Assembly (NCBI GenBank): GCA_022510605.1
Contig: JAFLTB010000007.1
Coordinates: forward strand, 1 to 58,616
Length of the DNA stretch: 58,616 bases
Reading direction: 5' to 3'
Origin: Lachnospiraceae bacterium
Lineage (GTDB): Bacteria; Bacillota; Clostridia; Lachnospirales; Lachnospiraceae
Shown here: piece by piece, positions 16,454-25,691 of the stretch
Numbering within the stretch: position 1 is the stretch's first letter
How the letters are laid out: the number at the start of each line of letters is the position of its first letter
Notes under the pieces: model-generated
Seen by the model: the letters and a program-made list of their open reading frames with translations, nothing else
What the model was told of the DNA's origin: nothing
Databases searched by the model: none
Made by a program: the position numbers and the translations under genes

Positions 16454-18709
16454 ATGAACAGCAAAGCAAAAGGCGTTTTACAGATTCTGCTGGTTGTGAT
16501 ACTGATTGCGGCATTTGCCGTTATTGCGTATCGGGGAATCGGTGGTGCCCATAGAGGAAGCGCAAAAAATATCCGTCTGGGATTGGATTTACGGGGCGGT
16601 GTCAGTGTGACCTATGAGGCGGTAAAGGACAACCCGACAGCGGAGGAAATGCAGGATACTGTCTACAAAATGCAGAAGCGTGTAGAAAACTTCAGTACTG
16701 AGGCCTCCGTATACCAGGAGGGTGACAACCGTGTCACCATTGATATTCCAGGTGTCAGCAATTCGGCTGAGATTCTGGACAAGTTGGGACAAGCTGGAGC
16801 GCTTCAATTTATATTGTATGAAAACCTGAAAGATAAAGACGGCAATCCTAACCCTAAGGAAGGGGACGAAGTGACCTTCGATGAAAAGAATGTGGAGCTG
16901 GATGGCTCCATGCTTCAGGATGCCCGGGCCACCAGACGGCAGCAGGAGGGTACAGGTGTTGCGGAAAATGTGGTTCAGATTAAGTTTACTGGCAAGGGCA
17001 CGAAAAAATTTGCCAAAGTAACCGGTGAACATGTGGGCGACCAGCTGGCGATTGTGTATGATAATGTGCTGGTGTCTGCTCCGGTTCTTCGTTCCGAGAT
17101 TACCGATGGTGAGGCAGTTATTGAAGGAGGATTCAAGGAATTTTCTGATGCAGAGGAGCTGGCTTCCACCCTTCGTATCGGTGCTCTTCCATTGGAACTG
17201 AGAAATATCCATGACAATGTGGTAGGGGCCACCCTGGGAAGCGAGGCGTTGGAGAGCAGTCTTCTGGCCGGTTTGATTGGATTTATCTTAATTATTATTT
17301 TCATGATTGTGATGTACCGTCTGCCAGGTGTGTCGGCGGCTATTGCCCTGGTTTTCTATGTGGGAGCCATGCTTCTGATTCTGAATGGATTGAATGTGAC
17401 CCTTACACTGCCGGGTATTGCCGGAATCATCCTGAGTGTCGGTATGGCCGTGGATGCCAACTGTATTATATTCAGTCGTATCCGGGAGGAACTGGCCACA
17501 GGAAAGACGGTTTCCTCGTCTATTAAAAATGGTTTTTCCAAGGCGCTTTCCGCCATTATCGACGGTAATGTGACTACGTTGATTGCCGCCTTCGTTCTCT
17601 ATTTGAGAGGCTCGGGTACAGTCAAGGGATTTGCACAGACATTGGCTATTGGTATTGTTTTATCCATGTTTACGGCTATTTTTGTCACCCGTCTTTTGAT
17701 GAAAGCGTTCTGCTCACTGGGACTTGACGACGTCAAACTGTATGGTGTCACCAAAGAGAGAAAGACGATTAACTTTATTGGACACTGGAAAAAATATGTG
17801 GCAATTTCCGGCACCATTGTTGTGATTTGTATTGGCGGACTGATTTTTAATGCCACTGTGAAGGGTGAAGCGTTAAATTACAGCCTGGACTTTGTCGGTG
17901 GTACCTCTACTTCGGTATCCATTGACGAGCAGACGGAGATTACCGATGAATTAAAGGAAAATGTATTAACGGTAGTAAAAGATGCCACCGGACTGGATGG
18001 AGAGGTATCCACTTCGGATGATAAGGGCGTGAAGAAAATTACCGTCCGTACCACAGCTCTTACGGAGGAACAGGCGGAAGCAGTGAGAAGCCAGCTGGCA
18101 GAAAACTTCCATGTAGAGCAGGATCAGGTAGAATCCGAGACCATCAGTGCATCGGTCAGCAATGAAATGAAGACAGATGCTGTTGTGGCGACACTGATTG
18201 CCATTGTATGTATGCTGATTTATATCTGGATTCGTTTCCGCAATATCACTACGGGAGCCAGTGCGGTAATTGCGCTGATTCATGACGTGATTGTAGTATT
18301 TACGGTCTACGTGGTGGCCAGTGCGGCGATTCAGGTGGGAAGTACCTTCATTGCCTGTATCCTGACCATTGTGGGATATTCCATCAACGATACCATCGTA
18401 GTGTTTGACCGTATTCGGGAGAACCGGAAGACTGCTTCGGCACGCACCGAGCTGTCCGAGATTGTCAACAAGAGTATTACCGAAACGCTGTCCCGTTCCA
18501 TCAATACTTCGGTAACAACCTTTATTATGATATTTATGCTGGCGCTGTTAGGCGTAAGTTCAGTAAGACAGTTTGCCATTCCGTTGATTGTAGGTATTAT
18601 CGCCGGATGCTACTCCTCCATATGTGTGGCTTCCCCGGTATGGTATCTGTTTATGAAAAACAGTAAGAAGGAAAAAAGAGCGGTTACCTATTCCAAAAAG
18701 AAGAAGTAA
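16454..18709 (+). CDS. secDF: Protein translocase subunit SecDF (fused)
   Basis: Single 751-residue SecD-SecF fusion that uses the proton motive force to pull exported proteins outward. TM1 at about 8-28, the SecD signature LGLDLRGGVSVTYE at about 42, the P1 domain to about 250, five TM helices (about 265-430), then SecF: TM7, the P4 domain with DFVGGTSTSVSI, and five more TM helices with YSINDTIVVFDRIREN. Start ATG with AAGGAG. The upstream gene is a lipid-anchored copy of its P1 domain. Confidence 0.96.
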   Translation: MNSKAKGVLQILLVVILIAAFAVIAYRGIGGAHRGSAKNIRLGLDLRGGVSVTYEAVKDNPTAEEMQDTVYKMQKRVENFSTEASVYQEGDNRVTIDIPGVSNSAEILDKLGQAGALQFILYENLKDKDGNPNPKEGDEVTFDEKNVELDGSMLQDARATRRQQEGTGVAENVVQIKFTGKGTKKFAKVTGEHVGDQLAIVYDNVLVSAPVLRSEITDGEAVIEGGFKEFSDAEELASTLRIGALPLELRNIHDNVVGATLGSEALESSLLAGLIGFILIIIFMIVMYRLPGVSAAIALVFYVGAMLLILNGLNVTLTLPGIAGIILSVGMAVDANCIIFSRIREELATGKTVSSSIKNGFSKALSAIIDGNVTTLIAAFVLYLRGSGTVKGFAQTLAIGIVLSMFTAIFVTRLLMKAFCSLGLDDVKLYGVTKERKTINFIGHWKKYVAISGTIVVICIGGLIFNATVKGEALNYSLDFVGGTSTSVSIDEQTEITDELKENVLTVVKDATGLDGEVSTSDDKGVKKITVRTTALTEEQAEAVRSQLAENFHVEQDQVESETISASVSNEMKTDAVVATLIAIVCMLIYIWIRFRNITTGASAVIALIHDVIVVFTVYVVASAAIQVGSTFIACILTIVGYSINDTIVVFDRIRENRKTASARTELSEIVNKSITETLSRSINTSVTTFIMIFMLALLGVSSVRQFAIPLIVGIIAGCYSSICVASPVWYLFMKNSKKEKRAVTYSKKKK

Positions 18710-18742
18710 TGCTTATGTAAAAAGCAGACAGATTGTTAAGAC

Positions 18743-18774
18743 ACGGGACCGGGTGTAAACCTGGTCCCGTTTTC
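18743..18774 (+). terminator. Terminator after secDF
   Basis: ACGGGACC (18743-18750) pairs with GGTCCCGT (18763-18770), with further pairing inside (AGG with CCT), followed by TTTTC. Confidence 0.75.
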
Positions 18775-18795
18775 AAGCATATTATGGAGGTCACC

Positions 18796-20175
18796 ATGGA
18801 AAAAACAGAAAAAGTACAAGGAATCGAACAAAATCCGCTGGGTACAGCGCCGGTAACCAGTCTGCTGGTGAAGTTTGCCGTTCCCAGCATCATTGCCATG
18901 CTGGTAAGTGCCCTGTATAATATTGTGGACCAGCTGTTTATCGGAAACAGTATTGGAGAACTGGGCAATGCAGCCACGAATATTGCCTTTCCTCTCACCA
19001 CCTCCTGCACTGCGATTTCCCTGGTGTTTGGTATTGGCGGCGCCTCCTGCTTTAACCTTGCCATGGGGGCTGGCAACAGGGAGCGGGCGCCCCACTATAT
19101 TGGCAATGCGGCGTTTCTTTTATTTATATGCGGCAGCGTGCTCTGCCTTGTGACAGAGACATTTCTTACACCGATGCTGCATTTTTTTGGCTCCCCGGAA
19201 AATGTACTGCCCTATGCCCAGACCTATACCTCTATTACGGCCATTGGTTTTCCCTTTTTAATCCTTACCACGGGCGGCGGACATCTGATTCGGGCGGATG
19301 GCAGTCCACGGTTTGCCATGATTTGCAATCTTTCCGGTGCGCTGATTAATACTGTTTTGGATGCCGTATTTATCTTTGGATTCCATATGGGCATGGCGGG
19401 AGCGGCTTTTGCCACCATTACTGGACAGATTTTTTCTGCGATTCTGGTATTCAGGTATCTGCGGCATTATCGGACAGCGTCGCTGAAACTGGTTCATTTA
19501 CGGCTCCGGTGGTGCTATACCGGCCGGGTGATTTCCCTGGGGATGTCCCCCTTTTGCAACCAGATTGCCATGATGGTAGTGCAGATTGTCATGAATAAAT
19601 CGTTGGCCTACTATGGCGCCCTGTCCATTTACGGCGAGTCCATTCCCCTGGCCTGTTCGGGCATTATCAATAAAGTGGGTATGGTATTTTTCTCTGTGGT
19701 CATTGGCATTTCCCAGGGATTACAGCCCATTGCCAGCTTTAATTATGGCGCCAGGAAATACGACAGGGTGTGCCGGGCTCTGAGGAATGCCCTGACAGGG
19801 GCTGGCGTGATTTCAATCATTGCCTTTGTTATGTTTCAGTTGTTTCCCCGACAAATCAGTGCGGCCTTTGGCTCCGGCAGTGAAATGTATTTTCAGTTTG
19901 CCGCCAGGTATTTCCGCATTTACTTCTTTTTCATATTTATTAACTTTGTGCAGCCAATCAGTTCAAATTTTTTTACTGCCATTGGCAAGCCATACAAGGG
20001 AGTGTTTCTCTCGTTGACAAGACAGATTTTATTTTTGCTCCCGCTGCTCCTTCTGTTTCCACTGTGGATGGGAATTGATGGTATTATGTATGCCGGGCCC
20101 TGCGCCGATTTACTGGCAGCTGTCATTGCCATCAGCATGACAGCATTTGAAATTAAAAAATTAAAAAAACTTTAA
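18796..20175 (+). CDS. MATE family efflux transporter
   Basis: 459-residue, 12-TM cation-coupled multidrug exporter. Two MatE repeats are seen, starting LGTAPVTSLLVKFAVPSIIAM and ISLGMSPFCNQIAMMVVQIVMN, with the usual IVDQLFIGNSIGELGNAA after TM1. Start ATG 18796, five bases after GGAGG; the longer frame begins inside the terminator. Substrate unknown. No partner gene nearby; it stands between two independent transcription units. Confidence 0.93.
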   Translation: MEKTEKVQGIEQNPLGTAPVTSLLVKFAVPSIIAMLVSALYNIVDQLFIGNSIGELGNAATNIAFPLTTSCTAISLVFGIGGASCFNLAMGAGNRERAPHYIGNAAFLLFICGSVLCLVTETFLTPMLHFFGSPENVLPYAQTYTSITAIGFPFLILTTGGGHLIRADGSPRFAMICNLSGALINTVLDAVFIFGFHMGMAGAAFATITGQIFSAILVFRYLRHYRTASLKLVHLRLRWCYTGRVISLGMSPFCNQIAMMVVQIVMNKSLAYYGALSIYGESIPLACSGIINKVGMVFFSVVIGISQGLQPIASFNYGARKYDRVCRALRNALTGAGVISIIAFVMFQLFPRQISAAFGSGSEMYFQFAARYFRIYFFFIFINFVQPISSNFFTAIGKPYKGVFLSLTRQILFLLPLLLLFPLWMGIDGIMYAGPCADLLAAVIAISMTAFEIKKLKKL

Positions 20176-20195
20176 GAATAAAAGAGTTATTTCTA

Positions 20196-20224
20196 TTGAC
20201 AAAAGAATACAGCCACGTTATAAT
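20196..20224 (+). promoter_or_regulatory. pfl operon promoter (perfect consensus)
   Basis: TTGACA (20196-20201), 17-bp spacer, TATAAT (20219-20224). It starts transcription directly at the ZTP aptamer. Confidence 0.92.
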
Positions 20225-20230
20225 AAAACC

Positions 20231-20330
20231 ACTATATGACTGACGGAAAAAGTGGAGACATACCACATGGAGTATAGTAGCATGATAAAGCCGACCGTCT
20301 GGGCTGCCGCGCCTGGACTGCGGCTTTTTT
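20231..20330 (+). promoter_or_regulatory. ZTP riboswitch (pfl motif) with terminator platform
   Basis: Closing helix ACTATA (20231-20236) with TATAGT (20273-20278), core GACTGACGG, an inner GTGG/CCAC stem, and the conserved 3' element CCGACCGTCTGGGC. GACGG (20242-20246) can form the family pseudoknot with CCGTC (20295-20299). A GCCGC/GCGGC hairpin with a six-T run (20306-20330) forms the terminator. Ligand (ZTP/ZMP, signalling low 10-formyl-THF) would prevent termination and turn on pflB, which produces formate for one-carbon metabolism. Confidence 0.93.
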
Positions 20331-20354
20331 GATTGGAGAAAAGGAGGATGTGGT

Positions 20355-22583
20355 ATGAGAAAAGAATGGAAGGGCTTCAAAGGTGGCGCATGGGAGAAGG
20401 AGGTCAATGTCAGGGATTTTATCCAGCAGAATTATACTCCCTATGATGGAGATGATACCTTTTTGGAAGGCCCTACAGAGGATACCACGGCATTATGGGA
20501 GCAGGTACTGGCTCTTTCAAAAGAGGAAAGAGAGCACGGCGGCGTGCTGGATATGGATACGAAGGTGATTTCTACCATTACCTCCCATGGGCCGGGATAT
20601 TTGGACAAAGAGAAAGAAAAAATTGTGGGATTCCAGACGGACAAGCCTTTTAAGCGGGCTCTCCAGCCCTATGGCGGTATCCGCATGGCCATTAAGGCCT
20701 GCCAGGACAACGGCTATGAGGTGGAGCCGGAGGTGGTGGAATATTTTACTACCCACCGCAAAACCCACAACGCCGGAGTATTTGACGCCTATACGCCAGA
20801 GATGCGCCGGTGCCGCAGCAACCATATCATTACGGGACTGCCGGATGCCTATGGGCGGGGCAGGATTATCGGTGACTACCGCCGGGCAGCGCTGTACGGC
20901 GTAGACCGTCTTATTGAGGATAAGGAGGAGCAGCTGGCTTCCACCCGTACCATTATGTACTCGGATGTCATTCGGGAGAGGGAGGAGCTCTCGGAGCAGA
21001 TTCGGGCGTTGCATATGTTGAAGGAACTGGCCCGGATTTACGGCTGTGACATCAGCCAGCCCGCCGAGAATGTACAGCAGGCTGTCCAGGCAGTATATTT
21101 TTCCTACCTGGCCGCTGTGAAGGAACAAAATGGAGCTGCCATGAGTCTGGGACGCACCTCCACCTTTTTGGATATTTATGCAGAGAGGGATTTGCAGGAG
21201 GGCCGGTTTACCGAGAAGGAGATTCAGGAAATTATTGACCAGTTTGTCATGAAACTGCGTCTGATTAAATTTGCCCGGACGCCGGAGTACAACTCCATTT
21301 TTGCCGGGGACCCTACCTGGGTAACCGAATCCATCGGCGGTATTGGTGTGGATGGACGCCATATGGTGACGAAGATGTCCTACCGCTATCTCAATACCCT
21401 GAACAACATTGGTACGGCACCGGAGCCGAATATGACGGTGCTCTGGGCCAAAAATCTGCCGGAGAACTGGAAGCGGTTTTGCGCCAGGACCTCTATCAAA
21501 CATTCTGCCATCCAGTATGAAAATGATGATTTGATGCGTGTGAGCCACGGAGACGATTACGGCATTGCCTGCTGTGTGTCCTCCATGCGCATTGGCAAGG
21601 AAATGCAGTTTTTCGGAGCCAGGGCCAATCTGGCAAAGTGTCTGCTCTATGCCATAAACGGCGGTGTGGACGAGATTACCGGCCAGCAGGTAGGGCCGAA
21701 GTACCGTCCGGTCACCTCGGAGTATCTGGACTTTGACGAGGTGTGGAGCCGATATAAGGATATGATGAAATGGCTGGCGGGCGTATATGTCAACGCCCTC
21801 AACATCATTCATTACATGCATGATAAATATTCCTATGAGAGACTGCAGATGGCCCTGCATGACAAGAGAGTAAAGCGCTGGTTTGCCACCGGTATTGCCG
21901 GAATGAGTGTGGTGGCAGATTCTCTGTCGGCCATTAAATATGCTAAGGTAAAGCCGGTGCGGAATGACGATGGATTGATTGTGGATTATGAAATTGAAGG
22001 AGAATTTCCGAAGTATGGAAATGATGATGACCGGGTGGACGAGCTGGCGAAGGAGGTATTGCATACCTTCATGCAGTATGTGAGGGGCAACCATACCTAC
22101 CGGGGCGGCATTCCTACCACCTCGATTCTCACCATTACCTCCAATGTAAGCTATGGACGCAATACCGGTGCTACACCGGATGGACGGAGTAAGGGAGAAG
22201 CCTTTGCGCCGGGGGCCAATCCGATGCATGGACGGGACAGCCACGGTGCAGTAGCCTCGCTGGCTTCGGTATCCAAACTGCCATTTTCCGATGCTCAGGA
22301 TGGTATTTCCAATACCTTTACCATTGTGCCGGATGCCCTGGGCCGGGATGCCGCAGATGCAGAAAATAATTTGGTGGCCATGCTGAATGGCTACATTGCC
22401 AAGGGCGGGCACCACCTGAATGTCAATGTGCTGAACCGGGATACCCTGCTAGATGCCCAGAAACATCCGGAGCAGTACCCGCAATTGACAATTCGCGTAT
22501 CGGGCTATGCAGTAAACTTCATCAAACTGACAAAGGAACAGCAGGATGAAGTCATTGCCCGTACCTTCCATGAGAGGATGTAG
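20355..22583 (+). CDS. pflB: Pyruvate formate-lyase
   Basis: Glycyl-radical enzyme converting pyruvate and CoA to acetyl-CoA and formate under anaerobiosis. 742 residues, full length. Catalytic pair Cys406-Cys407 in [12 protein letters not shown]; glycyl radical site Gly717 in RVSGYAVNF near the C-terminus. Start ATG 20355 with AAGGAGG upstream. Controlled by the ZTP riboswitch in its leader. The activase gene follows after three bases. The acetyl-CoA feeds fermentation and the formate feeds folate-linked one-carbon units. Confidence 0.98.
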   Translation: MRKEWKGFKGGAWEKEVNVRDFIQQNYTPYDGDDTFLEGPTEDTTALWEQVLALSKEEREHGGVLDMDTKVISTITSHGPGYLDKEKEKIVGFQTDKPFKRALQPYGGIRMAIKACQDNGYEVEPEVVEYFTTHRKTHNAGVFDAYTPEMRRCRSNHIITGLPDAYGRGRIIGDYRRAALYGVDRLIEDKEEQLASTRTIMYSDVIREREELSEQIRALHMLKELARIYGCDISQPAENVQQAVQAVYFSYLAAVKEQNGAAMSLGRTSTFLDIYAERDLQEGRFTEKEIQEIIDQFVMKLRLIKFARTPEYNSIFAGDPTWVTESIGGIGVDGRHMVTKMSYRYLNTLNNIGTAPEPNMTVLWAKNLPENWKRFCARTSIKHSAIQYENDDLMRVSHGDDYGIACCVSSMRIGKEMQFFGARANLAKCLLYAINGGVDEITGQQVGPKYRPVTSEYLDFDEVWSRYKDMMKWLAGVYVNALNIIHYMHDKYSYERLQMALHDKRVKRWFATGIAGMSVVADSLSAIKYAKVKPVRNDDGLIVDYEIEGEFPKYGNDDDRVDELAKEVLHTFMQYVRGNHTYRGGIPTTSILTITSNVSYGRNTGATPDGRSKGEAFAPGANPMHGRDSHGAVASLASVSKLPFSDAQDGISNTFTIVPDALGRDAADAENNLVAMLNGYIAKGGHHLNVNVLNRDTLLDAQKHPEQYPQLTIRVSGYAVNFIKLTKEQQDEVIARTFHERM

Positions 22584-22586
22584 CCT

Positions 22587-23333
22587 ATGGCCGGGCATAT
22601 TCATTCCATTGAAAGTTTTGGAACTGTAGATGGGCCGGGAGTGCGTTTTGTGGTATTTTTCCAGGGCTGCCCCATGCGGTGCCTGTACTGCCATAACCCG
22701 GACACCTGGGAGCCAGGAGCCGGCCAGTTGGCAGAGACAGGAGAAATCATAGAGAAAATGGAGAGGAACCGTTCCTTTTACGAGACTGGCGGACTGACAG
22801 CTACGGGGGGAGAGCCCATGCTGCAGATGGATTTTCTGACGGAACTTTTTACGGAAGCCAGGGAAAAGGGGTTTCATACCTGCCTGGACACCTCCGGTAT
22901 CTGTTTTCTGCCAGGAGATGAAAAACGTCTGGCCCGGATAGATAAACTGTTAGCCTGCACCAGTCTGGTTATGCTGGACATTAAGCACATGGTTCCGGCG
23001 TCCCACAAATCCCTGACGGGCCATGACAATGCGGGGATTTTGGAATTTGCCAGATATCTTTCCGAAAAGAAGATGCCGGTATGGATTCGTCATGTGGTGG
23101 TGCCGGGCATTACCTGGCAGGAGGAGGAATTGACAGCGCTTGGTATTTTTTTGCGGGAATTGACAAACGTGGAGAAACTGGAAATTCTTCCTTATCATGC
23201 CATGGGCCGTGTAAAATATCAGCAGCTGGGGATTCCTTATCCGCTGGAGGACACGCCTCAGTTAAAAAAAGAGGAGGCGGCCCAGGCAGAGGCCGTTGTT
23301 CGGCGGGCATGGAAAAATGTGTCAGAAAGTTGA
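22587..23333 (+). CDS. pflA: Pyruvate formate-lyase activating enzyme
   Basis: Radical SAM enzyme of 248 residues that installs the glycyl radical on PflB. The cluster motif CPMRCLYCHNPD (C-x3-C-x2-C) is at about residues 30-37, followed by TATGGEPMLQ. It starts three bases after the pflB stop with GAGAGG upstream, so it is co-transcribed with pflB under the riboswitch. Its stop codon overlaps the -35 box of the next gene's promoter. Confidence 0.97.
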   Translation: MAGHIHSIESFGTVDGPGVRFVVFFQGCPMRCLYCHNPDTWEPGAGQLAETGEIIEKMERNRSFYETGGLTATGGEPMLQMDFLTELFTEAREKGFHTCLDTSGICFLPGDEKRLARIDKLLACTSLVMLDIKHMVPASHKSLTGHDNAGILEFARYLSEKKMPVWIRHVVVPGITWQEEELTALGIFLRELTNVEKLEILPYHAMGRVKYQQLGIPYPLEDTPQLKKEEAAQAEAVVRRAWKNVSES

Positions 23334-23359
23334 TAATTCCCCCCAACCTGTGCTATACT
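23330..23359 (+). promoter_or_regulatory. Promoter of the DUF6273 gene
   Basis: TTGATA (23330-23335), 18 bp, TATACT (23354-23359). It overlaps the pflA stop codon and gives a leader of about 60 bases. Confidence 0.6.
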
Positions 23360-23424
23360 ATACAGATAGCAAACTGGCATCGTTATGCCAGGATGAGTGA
23401 TGGATTCTAAGGAGGATTCCAGCA

Positions 23425-24618
23425 ATGGAGGAAAATCGAAAGAAATTGAAAAGGGAACGGAGAAGACTGCGCCAGGAGAGAAAGCGACGGGAGAGGGAAG
23501 CGGCGATGACGCCGGAGGAGAAATTCAACCAGCTGCTGGCCTTGAAAAGGGCTACCCGGTGCATCTTGAGTGTAAATGAGACATATAAGGTGTATGTTCG
23601 TCTGACAGAGGAATTTGCCAAGCTGGCAAAGGAGGCAGAAAAGAATCCCTTTGAGGGTGGGGAACAGTGCCAGGCCTTGAGTGAGGAGTGTAAAAGGAAG
23701 GCCGAGGAGTTATCTAAGGAGCGTTCGGAAGAAGAGGAATACTCCCGCACAGTGACAACTACCGTCCGGGAACGGGAGGCAGAGGAGCAGAAAAAAGGTG
23801 GTAAGGCCAAATGGGTGGTACTGGCAGGGATTGTTCTTGTGGTATTGGCAGGGATTTGTTACAAAATACCTCCTACCCGCTATCTGATTGCCGGTGTGGA
23901 GGAGAGTCTGGGATTGCACCGGCAGGCCAGAGAATCCTACCACAAATTAGGGGATTACAAGGACAGTAAAGAGCGGGAGCAGGAGTCAACCTATGCCTAT
24001 GCTCTTTCCTTACAGGAGGAAGGGAAAGATTCCGAGGCCAGACGGGCCTTCAGCGGTCTGGCAGACCAGGGCTATAAAGACAGTGCTGAAAAGGAACTGG
24101 TTCTGGAGAAAAAAATTCTGGCGGAGGCGAAACCGGGAGAAAAGGTTATCTTTGGCACCCGTCAGTGGATGGTGTTAGATAAAACCGAAACAGCCTCCCT
24201 GTTAATTCTGGATAAAAGCCTGAAGAACGGCGTTTATCATGAAACCGCCGGGAAAACTTCATGGGCGGACTGCTCTCTCCGTGTAAGGTTAAATAAGGAA
24301 TTTTTTGATAAAATCTTTACAGAGCCGGAGCAGGAGGCAGTTTTGAATACACAGTTAAAAAATCAGAATAATCCGGTATATAAAACCGACGGCGGAAAAG
24401 ATACCACAGACCGGGTATTTCTTCTCAGCGCAGATGAGTTGGCAACTTATGAAGAGACATTGGGAGGGAAAAGGAAAAATCTGCGTCTGCGGACACCGGG
24501 AAGAGATGCTTTTGCTACCATGTATGTATCGGGGAAGGGAGAGCCGGTGACCTATGGCTTTCCGGTGGAGCAGAGCGGACTGGCAGTACGTCCTGCACTG
24601 TGGGTATCGAATCAGTAA
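23425..24618 (+). CDS. Single-pass membrane protein with C-terminal DUF6273 domain
   Basis: 397 residues. A very basic coiled-coil N-terminus (RKKLKRERRRLRQERKRRER) to about 110, one TM helix (WVVLAGIVLVVLAGICY) at about 130, a tetratricopeptide-like helical part (ARESYHKLGDYKDSKEREQ; ARRAFSGLADQGYKDS), then a DUF6273 module (VIFGTRQWMVLDK ... WADCSLRVRLNKEFFDK ... VRPALWV). DUF6273 is common in Lachnospiraceae extracellular proteins and may bind sugars or formylglycine-type partners; its role is not established. With a positive-inside N-terminus, the DUF would face outside. Confidence 0.75.
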   Translation: MEENRKKLKRERRRLRQERKRREREAAMTPEEKFNQLLALKRATRCILSVNETYKVYVRLTEEFAKLAKEAEKNPFEGGEQCQALSEECKRKAEELSKERSEEEEYSRTVTTTVREREAEEQKKGGKAKWVVLAGIVLVVLAGICYKIPPTRYLIAGVEESLGLHRQARESYHKLGDYKDSKEREQESTYAYALSLQEEGKDSEARRAFSGLADQGYKDSAEKELVLEKKILAEAKPGEKVIFGTRQWMVLDKTETASLLILDKSLKNGVYHETAGKTSWADCSLRVRLNKEFFDKIFTEPEQEAVLNTQLKNQNNPVYKTDGGKDTTDRVFLLSADELATYEETLGGKRKNLRLRTPGRDAFATMYVSGKGEPVTYGFPVEQSGLAVRPALWVSNQ

Positions 24619-24629
24619 GGGAGAGAGAG

Positions 24630-25133
24630 ATGCGGAATGAGTTGACGGAGAAAGATATTGCCAAAATGCAGGAAGAAATTGACCACCGCAAACTGGTTGT
24701 CCGTCCCAGGGCCATCGAGGCTGTGAAAGAGGCCAGAGCCCACGGAGATTTGAGCGAAAATTTTGAATATTACGCGGCGAAACGGGATAAAAATCAGAAC
24801 GAAAGCCGTATCCGATATCTGGAGAGGATGATTAAAACTGCTGTGGTGGTTTCAGAAGATTCCAAAGAGGATGAAGTAGGATTAAATAATACAGTGGAGG
24901 TATATTTTGAGGAAGACGGTCTTACGGAAACCTACAAGATAGTTACCACTGTACGCACCAATGCCCTGGAGGGGCTGATTAGCACCGAATCTCCCCTTGG
25001 CCGTGCCCTGATGGGCCACAGGGTCGGGGAGCGTGTAGAGGTTACGGTGTCACCGGGCGTTTCCTATTTTGTCACGGTAAAGAGTATACAGAATACAGTG
25101 GATGATGGCTCTGACCCGATTCGGAAATATTAA
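24630..25133 (+). CDS. greA: Transcription elongation factor GreA
   Basis: 167-residue factor that rescues backtracked RNA polymerase by stimulating transcript cleavage. The N-terminal coiled coil carries the tip acidic pair in ARAHGDLSENFEYYAAK; the C-terminal FKBP-like domain contains SPLGRALMGHRVGERVEV. The ATG at 24630 follows AAGGGAG; the longer frame overlaps the preceding gene. GreA has VRPRAIEAVKEA in place of the usual HGAREALKEA-type segment, a normal variation in this group. Confidence 0.93.
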   Translation: MRNELTEKDIAKMQEEIDHRKLVVRPRAIEAVKEARAHGDLSENFEYYAAKRDKNQNESRIRYLERMIKTAVVVSEDSKEDEVGLNNTVEVYFEEDGLTETYKIVTTVRTNALEGLISTESPLGRALMGHRVGERVEVTVSPGVSYFVTVKSIQNTVDDGSDPIRKY

Positions 25134-25187
25134 AAAGGATTGCCGGTGTGTATTTTCTGCCGGCATGTAAGAAGGGAGATATAAAAA

Positions 25188-25625
25188 ATGGAATTTCAAA
25201 CATTGCAAAAGGACATGATTGCTGCCATGAAAGCAAAGGACAAGACGAGAAAGGATGCCATTTCCGCCCTGGTATCGGCAGCCAAAAAGACGGCCATTGA
25301 CGAGGGAGTTCGGGACAACATCACAGAGGAGATTGTAAACCGTGTGATATTAAAGGAATTGAAAACCGTAAAAGAGCAAATTGACAGCTGCCCGCCGGAG
25401 CGCACAGAGCTTCGGGCGGAATATCAGGCCCGCTATGATATTCTTCAGGAGTATGCGCCGAAGATGATGTCAGAGGAAGAGGTAAAAGCGTTTATTCTGG
25501 AGAAATTTGCCGATTTGGCAGCTACGAAAAACAAGGGCCAGATTATGAAACAGGTCATGGGGGAACTGAAAGGAAAGGCGGATGGCCGGGTGATTAACCA
25601 GGTTGTCACAGATTTGTGTAAATAA
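25188..25625 (+). CDS. YqeY / GatB-like domain protein
   Basis: 145 residues, whole length matching the YqeY family: an N-terminal helical segment (AMKAKDKTRKDAISALVSAAKKT) and the GatB/tRNA-binding-like C-terminal half (KGQIMKQVMGELKGKADGRVINQVV). It is thought to bind RNA or aminoacyl-tRNA; its precise role is unknown. It follows greA by 54 bases and is probably co-transcribed with it. Confidence 0.9.
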   Translation: MEFQTLQKDMIAAMKAKDKTRKDAISALVSAAKKTAIDEGVRDNITEEIVNRVILKELKTVKEQIDSCPPERTELRAEYQARYDILQEYAPKMMSEEEVKAFILEKFADLAATKNKGQIMKQVMGELKGKADGRVINQVVTDLCK

Positions 25626-25691
25626 AATGCCTTTCTTTTGTCACGTTTACATGGTTAAATGAGGACTATCAAAGATAAGGGAGTTAAGAAT

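Noticed and set aside
20517-22415. 632-codon open frame antisense to pflB
   Set aside because: It is a mirror of the strongly conserved pflB codons; the peptide has no recognisable domain and no ribosome site.
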